From the NCBI GenBank assembly GCA_028455995.1, contig JABELC010000001.1, forward strand, positions 2,344,501 through 2,408,500: 64,000 bases of DNA. The letters are read 5' to 3'. The translations under genes and the position numbers were made by a program. The stretch comes from Scleromitrula shiraiana (taxonomy: Eukaryota; Ascomycota; Leotiomycetes; Helotiales; Sclerotiniaceae). Below are positions 12,016-22,612 of this stretch, in pieces (position 1 is the first letter of the stretch; the number at the start of each line of letters is the position of its first letter). Under the pieces are notes generated by a model, which was not told where the DNA came from, did not search any database, and was given only the letters and a program-made list of their open reading frames with translations.

Positions 12016-12545
12016 TCGGAGACACAAGAGCTTCGGAGCTTGATACCATTCAACATTCGGATACTTCAAATGAATTCACAAGAGACAGCCAAGATCGTGC
12101 GGAATTAGTACGATTAGGAAAGAAACCAATTCTGAAGGTTGTATTACCAATCCCAATAGTCTTCAGGCTAGAAATGTTATCTCGAATCGTTGCAATAGAG
12201 GAACTTTGGCTTTTGGTCAATCCTAGGCTTTAGCTGCACAGTGCTCGTCACCTGGGAAGGGAGTTTAATTCTATTTATAACCAGGCTTCAAAATGGAGGT
12301 CCAGCCGGAATTATCTACGGATTTCTCTTCATCTGGCTTGGCAACATTTCCGTCTTTTTCACCCTCTCGGAACTTGTATCTATGACTTCCACCTCAAAAG
12401 GACAGTACCACTGGATATCAATGCTAGCACCACGTTCTTGCTCAAAATTCCTACTAGGCTATATAACAGGATAATTAACAGTAGATGGCTAACAAGAAGC
12501 AGTTACATCATCGAGATTTCTAACTGGTACTGTGAGGGGACATCG
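12016..12545 (+). pseudogene. Relic of a choline/GABA-type amino-acid permease
   Basis: An N-terminal fragment of an APC-superfamily permease. Coding similarity starts without an ATG (an in-frame stop precedes it at about 12010) with '...DRAELVRLGKKPILK'. It continues across a likely intron (12138-12198) into 'RNFGFWSILGFSCTVLVTWE', 'NGGPAGIIYGFLFIWLGN', 'LAPRSCSKFLLGYITG'. Two stop codons follow at 12472-12474 and 12490-12492, at positions where the family has Trp (normally GWLTVAGWQA). Similarity fades after 'LTGT' near 12525. About 400 residues of the normal ~530-residue transporter are missing. It is not functional. Confidence 0.85.
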
Positions 12546-12770
12546 CGAATGGGATGGTCCGGTTGTGGAGGTTGGACTGTAGTTTGTGGATAAGTGGAGA
12601 GATGAAGATATGGGGGCGGATGTTTATTGATTGGACTGGAAGATTTGAAGAATAACTCGAATTTCTTTTGACATATTTCATCAAATATCATTATTGTAAA
12701 TAAAAACATGTGATTATCCAAGTTATTATTATGCATTTATTGGCCAATATCATGAAACATTAACCATCAA
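12546..12770. other. Short gap between permease relic and lipase
   Basis: No recognisable coding sequence. It is AT-rich and probably contains the lipase 3' UTR. Confidence 0.5.
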
Positions 12771-15110
12771 CTATGAGTCCACCCAGGTAATCTCATCACT
12801 TCCACTCTGACTTTCATCTCTCCTCCATTCCACATCCCTATCCTCACCAGCATCCCAAATCCCCACGTCTTCACATCCAATCGGTATCCTACACTTCTTC
12901 CTATCTGTCTCTGAACAAGTTTTCCATATGACCTTTTTGAGTTCTTGGCCTACTTGTTCGATTACGTCTATTGCCCACTATAATCACATGTTTGTTAGCT
13001 TGGTTGGGATTCTCAATTGTGTAATAAATGCGTAAAAGATTTTGTTAAACAGAGGAGGGGATCGTTTTAAACTTACAATGACATCTAAATGCTCGTATTC
13101 TTCAATGACCTTTTGATGCACGACCTTGACAAAGGGCTCTCTCCCACGTTCGAACCGTCTCAATAGCTTTCGTCCATCAACCAAGTCATCCGAGCCAGAC
13201 ACCCACAGGGCGAATGGAGGTACCTTTTCATTATACCAAGCTGTACTTCCTTTCGGTCTTCTCTTTTTCTTATTCTCCAAAATCTCGGCCTCGGTTTGTA
13301 ATTCGGTTTCCGTAGTCGTAGATTCTTCCTTTGCTTGTACATTTCCAAACAAACCAAATATCTTCTTTCTAGCTCCACCCTTTTCACCATCCCCACCATT
13401 ACCATGTTCAGCGTCGTCTTCCTCCTCCTCCATTCTTCCTTCTTCTCTAGTAGATAATATACATTTCTCCCTTGCAAACCCCTCCCTCCCCAACCACCAT
13501 CTCATACTTTCCGCACTAACATAAACCGGCGCAAATTGAAAACAACGATCTCTAACACCCTTATCCCACCTCTGATCCCCCCAACCAAACAAAAAATGAA
13601 AGACATGATACCCCATTAATCCGTACAATCTCCCAGGAACACTCCTATGCATCGTCATCATAAACGGGATAAACGCATGAATACCAAAAACAACTCTAAA
13701 AAAAGCCGGAGATATTATCCTCATGAACTTAAAATATGACCTCCCAATCAACGGTCCCGCATAAGCAGCCGGCGCCAATGCACAAAATACAGATAACCTC
13801 TCCCCCAATTCTGGTCGTTGATCTTTCGCCAATGCAACAAACGTTTGCGTCGTACCCTGCGAATGGGCAACAAGACCTAATCTTTCAAAGCCAGTCTCAG
13901 AGAGAACACGTGATGTCAGAGCAGCTAAATCTAGCACACCCATTTGACGTATATTCCAGGCCCACATACGAGGATCTGAGTAGGAGAGATGAGTGTGCTC
14001 TGGGCGGAACCCACAGCGATTGTTACCGAGCCAGACATCATACCCAGCTTTGCAGAGGTAGAATGCGAGGGAGTTATCGTCGTTGGTACAATATGCGCCG
14101 GACGATTGAAGAAGGCCGTGCATCATCAAAATAGGATATTTGGGCTTCTTGCCCGGGCGAGATGGGAGAGAACGACTTGGTTTGAGATTGTTAAAGAGCT
14201 CAGGGCCACGAGCTGCGCGTTGAATGCTAGTCATTGGTGTGTATTCTGCGGGGTTGTAGACATGCCATAATAGGATTATGAATCCATCTTCGGTTTGCAC
14301 TTTCAATTCTTCAACATCAAGTCCTACTCGCCGAGCGTAATATCCCACATCGCAAACTAGAGGGTCTTTTCCTCCCTCTGTAGGAACGAATTCTCCTTGT
14401 CCAGCCTCATCCTCGGTATCCTCAATCTTAGCCAATGACCTCCTCTTGTCCGTTCTCTTCCAATTTCTCTCCTCCTGCCTCCTCGTTCGCCGTCTATTCT
14501 TTTCCTCTTCATAAAATACCCTCCCCCAATCGGGATCCCTAAACGTAACCTTATACCATAGATATCTGCCAATAGAAGGAATGCTCACAATCCCAGCCGC
14601 CATAACAATGATTCCCAAAAATGTACAACTCAAAAAGAAACTCGTCGTTCGGAATGTCCAACATTGTAGATTTCGTGTAAAAGATGAAGGTCCGTAGAGT
14701 GGTAAAGGAGGAAATAGAGGATTTGTCTTCGAAGGCGGCATAATTCGTCGTAATGAACCTTCACCCGTATTCCTACCCCTATCATCTATCGTTGTCTCCC
14801 CATCTGCAGCATCCTCGCCCTCAATTTGCCGCCTTAAGCCATTTAACCTCTCTGCTTCTGATATCGGAACTCCTGGTAAGTGACCTCCATCTCCCATCAC
14901 AACTACGGTATCCCTACCCGTTATATAATCTGCTCTCACTGCCGTCCCCGATCCATTTACATCTTCATTCGGGTCGACAAGCGAAAGTTTAGCCGCCTGT
15001 CTCGCATAAGCATTCGCAGATGCAGCATCATCAGGCTCGGGTTCGGGTTCAGGCTCGCCGTACATAGCTGTATATTGTATATACTCAAATCGTTGATGCT
15101 GGTCCTTCAT
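12771..15110 (-). CDS. Membrane-anchored steryl ester/triacylglycerol lipase
   Basis: Exons 15110-13077 and 12977-12771 (intron 13076-12978) give about 746 residues. The N-terminus is acidic and disordered with a GEPEPEPEP run. A membrane segment lies near residues 151-175, then the AB-hydrolase-associated lipase region ('VGLDVEELKVQTEDGFIILL', about 265-290) and the alpha/beta-hydrolase core. The catalytic Ser is in 'GLVAHSQGT' (~417), Asp in 'SGSDDLVD' (~641) and His in 'EEYEHLDVI' (~674), just before the intron. This is the family of yeast Tgl1/Yeh1/Yeh2, which hydrolyse sterol esters on lipid droplets or the plasma membrane. An acidic, Lys-rich insertion between the core and the Asp is typical of fungal members. 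The minus-strand neighbour upstream is PEX6; no shared regulation is visible. Confidence 0.93.
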
Positions 15111-15623
15111 TCAATCCTCCTTATCTGGCCGGGCAAGTAATAAATAGACAAGATCCACCCAAAACATTGACATATAAACAAAAACAAAACAAGTATGTAA
15201 AACTGGCAATTGCAAGCAAAATGAAAGAATGAACTTAGTTTCAAAAGCAAACTTCAAACATAAGATGAAATGCGATCAGCAATGCGAGTTTCATAATAAC
15301 GGGGGGGGGGCAAGGTTTGGAGATTCTTATGAGATCACTTGATTGATTGAAAATAACAGGGATAGGAAAGCTTAAATTTAGAAACTAGACAGGGGTATGC
15401 TAGTGAACAATAAGTCATGATGATTAATAATTATTAGTTCTCTGACTTGTTAAGTGTTAGTCGTTAGGTGTTGGCTGTTAGTTGAGAGATTGTAATATTC
15501 TTGTACGATGTATAATTTATGTCTCCTTTGAATATCATTATAGAAGTATAGATTAGATAATATGATCTTGATTCATCTGGAATAGCTTCACCTATTCCTT
15601 GATGATTATATCCTCATATAATA
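15111..15623. other. Intergenic between lipase and PEX6
   Basis: Lipase promoter plus PEX6 3' flank. It contains a run of ten G at 15301-15310 and otherwise AT-rich sequence without genes. Confidence 0.65.
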
Positions 15624-18600
15624 TTAATATAAATTCTCCTCATCTTCCACCCTGCCTTGTTCGAACAAGTTTTGCAATACCTCTTTCCCCTTCCCCTTTC
15701 CCTTCGCACGTATCGTACCATTGACTGTTTCTCCTTCGCTGCCGTTGTAATAACCATCCTCATCAGTGTTTTCATCCCAAGTTGCGACATCTTTTCCCTT
15801 TCCTTTCCCCTTGATATCCGTCTTCATCTTCCCTTTTCCCTTTCTGGAACTCCCTGATGAACTCGGCCTCTTCTCTATGACTTTATCCTTATCTTTTGCA
15901 CCCTCAAATGTTCCTCTAACTCTTGCGTAATGCTCTAACTCTCCTGCACTAACACTAGGCACTAATTCTCTGCCTGCTGCTTCAAAATCTTCTTCTTGTA
16001 CTACTACACGAAGATCTTCCTCTTTGGCATAATGGTCAAACCAATATGCGGTTGATACCTTTCCTTTTCCTTCCCTTCCACGCTGTGTATTAAGTACGGA
16101 GAGATGAGAATCCACAAGCGAAGCTTGGCGAGTAACGGCTTTAAGCATAGCATCCGAACAAAGTGCGTAAAAGTCCGCACCTGTATAAGTAAAAGGGAGA
16201 TTCGAAGCAACGCGTGAAAGTGATAGCGTAGGAGATAATGTAAATCTAGTCTTGTCAGTATCGCATGGATAAGAAATAGTAAAAGGGCAACTTACTTCCT
16301 AGTCAAAGCTTCCAAAATTGTCTCTTGCTTCTCATGGGTATCACTAACTCCTAAGTATAGCATCTTATCAAATCTGCCTGGTCTTAGCAAGGCGGCATCC
16401 AATAAATCTGGACGATTTGTTGCGCCAATCACGAATACACCTCCACCTCCATCATCTCCATCAGACATGCCATCTAGTTCTGCTAACAACTGCGATACGA
16501 TACGGTCCATGACTCCCCCACTGTCACCTTGATTTCCTCGTTTCGGAGCAACAGAGTCAAGCTCATCGAAAAAGACAACACAAGGTCGCGCATCGCGTGC
16601 ACGCTGGAATACACGTCTAACATTCGCCTCGGATTCGCCAATGTACATGTTCAATAGCTCCGGGCCTTTCACACTGAAGAAATTAAGACTGAACTCTGTA
16701 GCAATAGCTTTCGCCAGCAAAGTCTTTCCAGTACCAGGAGGTCCATAAAACAGAATACCAGATCTTTTCTTCATGCCCTTTGCAAACAATTCTGGTCGTT
16801 CGAGAGGAAGTTGGATAGTTTCCATCACAGCATCTTTTACATTGGATAAACCACCTACATCATCCCAGCTTACATTTGGAATCTTCGGTGCACCAATAGC
16901 ATCAGCAAAATTCTTACGTGCAGCTTCCACTGCTAATTCGAAATCTGATTTAGTAAGACAGCGACCAGATGGGCCGCCAGAGACAAGCACATCTCGGACT
17001 GTAGCAACCTTTCCGTTGGTAGACGATGACGAGGCGAGTGCTTCGATTCTAGAATTTCGTGCTACAAGAGCACGATCAACAACATCGACTAGATCTCCGG
17101 CTACAAGCGCTGCAGTCTTAACAGCCACAGAGCTAAGATCCACATCTGGAGCAAGAGCGATTGGCTGATTATCAATGATCCCGCGAAGTATTCCCTCTCT
17201 TTCCCACTCATCCGGAGCCGTCATCTCCAACTCATGTGTAAAGAGGCCGCGAATTCCATCTGGAATCTTATCCACCTCAGTGGTAGTTGCAATTATAACT
17301 CTCGTACTAGATTGGATTTCTTTAAGCGTAGTAACCATTCTGTCGGCAGTCAAAGCCTCAATATGTTGTATGAGGAGAGCACAAGATTCAGGTCCACAAT
17401 TCATAGCACGCTCTGCTCGTGCTTCAAGAAATCCAGCTGTCTTGACATCACTTCCTGCTCCACCTTCGCTGAGAATATCGTAGGCATCGATCTTGAATGT
17501 ATGAAGACCAATATCAGCACATGCCTTTTTTGCCACCGTCGCTTTTCCGATATTTCGCTGCGTAGAGACAAGAAGTATTGCGAGGGGTGGAAGTTTCAGA
17601 TGTATGGCTCGAGGACTAGTTGCTGCAGCAATCAGTTCTCTCAAGCGTCTTTGGAGTGCTGTAACATGCGGCCTTCTAATTTCTACCAATGATGTATAAC
17701 CAAAATCAGACTTTGATATCGATTTTAGTCCCAAGTAATATTCCCAGCAATTGTCCATCGTGCCAGGTAATCGACTATTTTCACTCCCAGTCTGCATCAT
17801 TCTTGTATTCGAGGCATCAATTGATACGACTCCTCCCCAAATTTCATCATCCTCACTCAATTCAGAGCTGTCTTTATTCGAACCAATATAAGCTATTCTG
17901 AACCAAGCAACGCCAGTGATTTTCGCTGGTCTTGTCGGTTCCGTATCATCTAACGTAGCGTTCGATAATAGATCATCAATCTCTAGATCTTCACCTGCAG
18001 TAGGTTGGTATAAAGTTCGACCAAGTTCTTCATCAATAGGTATGGCAATGAGATCCCCCTTTCGCACAACCCTCGTCCTTCCGGCAAAGTGCCTTTTGAG
18101 TCCTGCAAACAACGCATTTTGCAAAGTACGTTCATTTGAAAGGGGTGTTGATATTTTCGTGAGCGTTAGCTCCTTCGTTGCTGGAGGCCGAGATAGAGAG
18201 GTTATCTTTGGGGTTGGTACCTTAAGCGGCTGTGGTGCTCGTTTTAAAGGCGATATTCGACAGTATGATGTGTTCTCAAGATTAGCAAGAAGTATAGGCG
18301 ACATGTAAGCAGAGGGGCTAGATGGCTTTTGAACTTGCGACTCGAAAAAAGAAAGCCTTCTACCCTCCTGCTTACCACGTGGTATTTTTGAAATGGGTCG
18401 CTGTGAATAGCTTTCTGGCAAACCAAAAACTTTGACGGGTCGCCAAGTACTTTCCTCCTCAGTATCCCCAAAGCTACCCAGTCCCCAGAGGCCGGCACCA
18501 TTCGCGGGAGGTTCGGCAGCCACCTCAAGTCGCACCCAATCTCCTGAAAAACAACCGATTTTTGTCAATGAATTGATATCAACATATATTCTGGCCTCTT

Positions 18601-19831
18601 CATCATCATCACTGTTAGGTTTTGGATGTAACAACTCTCCAGAAAGAGCCTTAGCCAAACCTTGTGTCTTGAACAAGCGTCCGTTTTGGCCACCAACTCT
18701 AGAAGTAGTGGTGAAGGAAGAGAAAACTGATCCGGGGGTCGCGATCCCATTCGTCTTTCGCCCATTAGGTACGACAGTTTGGGGTGAGCCAGGCTGTACA
18801 GTAGATATCCCGCTAGCATTATGGGCTGGCAATATTGGTGCTTGCAGCGAAATCATATCTTCCATAGAGTCGTCTGACAAGCTGTCGGTATCAACACTGC
18901 TTTCCAACTCTGTCTCTGTCTCTGTGACATAGTCAGACTCCTCTTCTTCTAATGCTGTATCTGTTCTGTATCTGTCCTCCGTAGCCGAATAGAATTGGTC
19001 GTTGCTCGTATCCTCATCCTCTTCCGTTACTCGATTTAGGGGCATCGGTGTTTGTTTCCGTGGACTTTTCCCGTGATGACCAGTTTGGGTAACAATAATC
19101 TTAGTAGTTGGTGATAGAATTCCTTGTCCTACCGGTTCACTAAGTGTAACTTTCGCAGGAGGAGGTGGAACATGTGTGATCGGATGAGGCTGAAGAGGTA
19201 ACTGAACATAATCGCCTGTATGTACCACCCTCAATGATCCCAGAGCCTCTCTTATTGCCTTTGTTAATCTATTCTCTGGTAGTAGGCTGCTTTTACCCTT
19301 CGAGTATCCATTCACTTGCGGGCGTTCTCCATGGAATGTCCCTTCCCCATTTTCCAACCTCTTCGCAGATTCTCCTTCGATTGTGACGAATACAGTCTCC
19401 AAAGGTAACGGTACCACATCCAAAACACGTATCTCTATACCACTCCGACTATTATTCGCTAACCTCGACGGCGCAACTCTCTCCAAGACTTCGGCAAAAG
19501 CTTGCAGGGTAGGGGAACTCGGAGAAAATTGCACGGTCGAATGAGGCAATGTATTAGAAGTCGTAACTGGAACTACGGTCCATGTCGAATCTTCAACGGA
19601 TTTAGAAGGATTCCACGGGGAAACCGCAATGTGTTGTATATCTGCAGGTTCGAAGTTTGGTCCTAGAAACAGATCTTTCGCGAGGTCCTCAGAGATAATA
19701 CCCACATCCCCTTTCACATGTTCATCGAGAATCAATCTTGCAGAAATGGCAGGTTTATCTTGACGTCTTCTTTTGCGTTTCCTGCTTTGTAATGAGGGTG
19801 CCATCGTATTGTTTGGGGTCATTATGGACAT
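15624..19831 (-). CDS. PEX6: Peroxisomal biogenesis AAA ATPase Pex6
   Basis: With Pex1 it forms the hexamer that extracts ubiquitinated Pex5 from the peroxisome membrane. Exons 19831-16296 and 16245-15624 (intron 16295-16246) give about 1385 residues, in the range of filamentous-fungal Pex6. The D1 AAA domain is degenerate (a Walker-A-like 'STQRNIGKATVAKKAC' lacking GxxxxGKT). D2 is intact: Walker A 'GPPGTGKT' (~1030), Walker B 'CVVFFDELDS' (~1088), sensor 'GATNRPDLLD', arginine-finger region 'LRPGRFDKML'. The second exon starts in the conserved 'LPFTYTGADFYALCSDAM' segment and ends in a tail with three Lys/Gly (KGKGK) tracts. The likely start is either Met1 or Met10 (19804), which begins the conserved 'SRKRKRRRQDKPAISARLIL'. 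Loss of PEX6 abolishes virulence in several plant-pathogenic fungi (known from other species). Confidence 0.97.
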
Positions 19832-19879
19832 TCTCGGCCGATCATGAATGAGGGTTCGCAGTCGAGGTGGATCAAATGA

Positions 19880-19895
19880 AGCTACCTAGGTAGCT
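19880..19895. promoter_or_regulatory. Perfect 16-bp palindrome upstream of PEX6
   Basis: AGCTACCTAGGTAGCT reads the same on both strands and lies about 50 bases upstream of the PEX6 start codon. Its core is CTACCTAGGTAG. It could be a dimeric transcription-factor site, but no factor is assigned. Confidence 0.5.
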
Positions 19896-20616
19896 ATATC
19901 GGTAGTTGATCAGTGAAGCTTTGTGGGAGGAGTTGGTCTATTGGCAGCTTTCTTTTAGCTCTTTAATTTACCCTTTTCCTCCAAATCAAACTTGGGGGAA
20001 ATATCATTAGGGAAACTTCCAACAAACTTGTTTCTGTCTATCCTTCATAAACAATTCTAAAACTGGTGTAAGTAATAAACAGCCGGTCAGTTCTGGATTA
20101 AACCGAGGCTATGGGGCCACAGACGCTAGCTCATATTAAGCTTAGATCGAGTATATGCGGAAAATGTATTGATCCGCTCCGCTCCTCACCCCAATCAACG
20201 CAATCACAATCAACATTGTTGATGAACCTGAAGTACTGTATAAGTTGCTTTAACTTTTAAAGAAGATACGATTAATCGATCGCCTCATGGTATCACCCAT
20301 CAAAAATCATGCTAGCAATATCATATACACAACAGAACAACTGGCCGTCAGTCAACCAACTGATATCAATCATTATTACTAGCTGACTATATTTCACTCT
20401 CGAATCAGTCCTGGGTAGAAACGTCAATCATATGTAGTCTATTGTAACCTTTACTCTATCTGAAAATGTTACGCTCTAAGTATATATATAGTTCTCCCTT
20501 CATGCGTTATCAAAGTTTTTTAGATGTACTTCCTACACAAGCGTTGAGGCCTTACTTATCCATCGAGTAACCGATGTATAACTTGCGTTACTCTTTAATT
20601 GCCATACTTTTCAATA
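19896..20616. other. Intergenic, AT-rich
   Basis: Upstream flank of PEX6 up to the left inverted repeat. No coding sequence recognised. Confidence 0.6.
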
Positions 20617-20771
20617 TTGTCACACAAAAAGGATCATAGTCAAGCACTTGTTGATTGATCTATCTAGAGGGGAGCTTCGCTCCCCTCTATATATACTACG
20701 ATATGACGCTAAGGGTGCGGAGCACTCTAGGTCATATCCAGTTGATCACATGATCTATTCTTTTGTGACAA
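20617..20771 (+). repeat. Left inverted repeat, hairpin-rich MITE-like unit
   Basis: Begins TTGTCACACAAAAAGG and ends with TTTTGTGACAA, so the unit itself has short imperfect inverted ends. Inside are two stem structures: AGAGGGGAGC-ttc-GCTCCCCTCT (stem of 10, loop of 3, at about 20666-20688) and GATATGAC...GTCATATC, which encloses a second smaller stem. The reverse complement of this unit recurs at 24205-24388. Confidence 0.85.
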
Positions 20772-21295
20772 ATGTATTCTATTTTTCTTATGCGATTATA
20801 CCAGCTTCATACTTTTGAGAGTTGGAAATCTTGTTCGGTTTTTTCAGAAGCCAAGATCCTTAGTTTAAGGTCTTGGGTATTGTAAAATAATTGCAAGTAG
20901 CCGACATTTATCTTCTCCGAACACAAATCTAGGTTCGTATATGGATCAACTTCAGTTTCTATGTTACGAGACATGTTGTGTTTCTTCCATTTCTCTAAAG
21001 AACCTTTTTATTATCAAATGAGGACAGTGAAAACTAGAAACTCGGATGTGATTTTATTCTCGCGATCTGGTTATCCCAATGTTCGAGTCTTCGACCAGCA
21101 CAGTTTTGATAGCAAAATCTCATGCAGAAACTCAGAATACGATCTGCCACGTAATTTATATGAATTCGAAAAGTTAGATAATTATCTGTATCACATCTAT
21201 CGTTGAGTGATTAAGTTAATTTCTAAAACCGAAGATTATGAAGAGCTATTGGACATTGACTGAGTTCTAATGTTCGAGGTCCAATTTTCAAAGTC
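20772..21295. other. Interior of the bracketed segment, no gene recognised
   Basis: Contains an open frame of 81 codons (20961-21206, +) with no similarity I recognise. Presumably it includes 3' flank of the rhodopsin-domain gene. Confidence 0.5.
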
Positions 21296-22612
21296 TCATA
21301 TGAGATGTACTGGTTTCACTCCCCTGTCTTCTGTTACCTCAAAATCCTGTTTCACATGAATCCCATGCTCGTAATTTTCGTTCGAATTACCGTTGATATT
21401 TCCCAGCTCCATGGCTAGTGCTTCCTCACTCCCTACTTCACTAGATTTCACACCTGCTCCCTTCACCATAATCTCGTTGTATGTTGCCGACCGTGGCCAA
21501 CCGCTATCGCCCGTGGCTACATTTTTGGTTTTCGAGCTCAATGTGAAGTTCTGACGCCAGCTGACAGGTAGTACAGCGATGAAGATAACACGTGTAGTTG
21601 GCAGGCAGGCATACATTATTCCAACCGTAGGCTCGACAACCGACCATATATTGCCTGGCAAATACGTCCAGGTTGGATCTGGGGATCCTATGACAAGCAT
21701 AGAAGAAACAAGTCGTGTTAAGGCTGCTGCAATCTCACTTTTGAATTTGTTAGTCTTGTGCTCGTCAACTAAGTGCTTGAAAGCCGAGGTGTTTTTTGGC
21801 AGTCACTCACAAAAGCCCCAGAACAAAAATTAGTATCAAAGCTATTCTCTGTCCGAAAGGTACCTGTAGCTTCCATGCGAGCGGCAGAGGAAGTGCCCAA
21901 ATCGATATATCAGTCGCAATATTAACGACTGCATAACCGACGGCGAAACCTTTATCCAAACAATGGCCTTCTCCAGTCCAGAATCCTTCAATTGGCGTAC
22001 AATTAAAAACAGCTATAAAAAGGTAATAAGGAATAATAAAACGATAACCATGTGGACATGAACGAAGTGCATGAAAGTATTCCTCACGGAGACTCTTTTG
22101 TAAAGGAACAATAAGGAGGACTTAATTGTGGGAGGCGATAGAACATAGAACATTTGCTCGAAGTAAAGAAGTTTAAAGATGTCTTCAATCTTGACCGCCT
22201 GAAGGGCATCTTTGTGTCTTCCTACGCCATATTTCTCGGCTTTGGGTTCAGCGATTAGTTTGATTTTCCACGGACAATTCTAAATAAGCGGACCTACAAA
22301 TAATAGAAATAGCATAGATAGCGGAGGCAAACACCTAATAGAAAGCATTAGTACCGACTTTTTTATTTCGCATTTAATCTCGTTCTGTTATTCCTCACGG
22401 AAAGCATGAAACGGGATTTAAAAAAGAACTGTACTTACAAGAGCAGCAAGAATTAGATAATCATCGGGTGCCCATTTTATATTGTTCACTTTCCTAGCAA
22501 TGAACATAAGCACGATGGTGACAGTTGCGAGACAAATAAACAAAGTATTCGTAATGATGCTTTTTTGCCTTGCAAATTTACATAGAATTGTATATCGAAG
22601 AAATCTCGACAT
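21296..22612 (-). pseudogene. Rhodopsin-domain (PTH11/SAT4-like) membrane protein, probably decayed
   Basis: Fragments in family order on the minus strand. TM1-2 lie in 22612-22439 ('NTLFICLATVTIVLMFIARK', 'WAPDDYLILAAL'). 'VFASAIYAISII' starts at 22334. Then come 'EPKAEKYGVGRHKDALQAVK', then 'NCTPIEGFWTGEGHCLDKGF' near 21990, and 'SPDPTWTYLPGNIWSVVEP' with 'YACLPTTR' near 21690. The acidic C-tail stops at 21296. Donor and acceptor signals exist for several introns, but the frame cannot be kept through the 22298 region and an in-frame stop sits near 22017. This family holds fungal GPCR-like receptors (Pth11) and other seven-TM proteins. The start shares its CATG with the divergent amidase. 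Confidence 0.65.
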
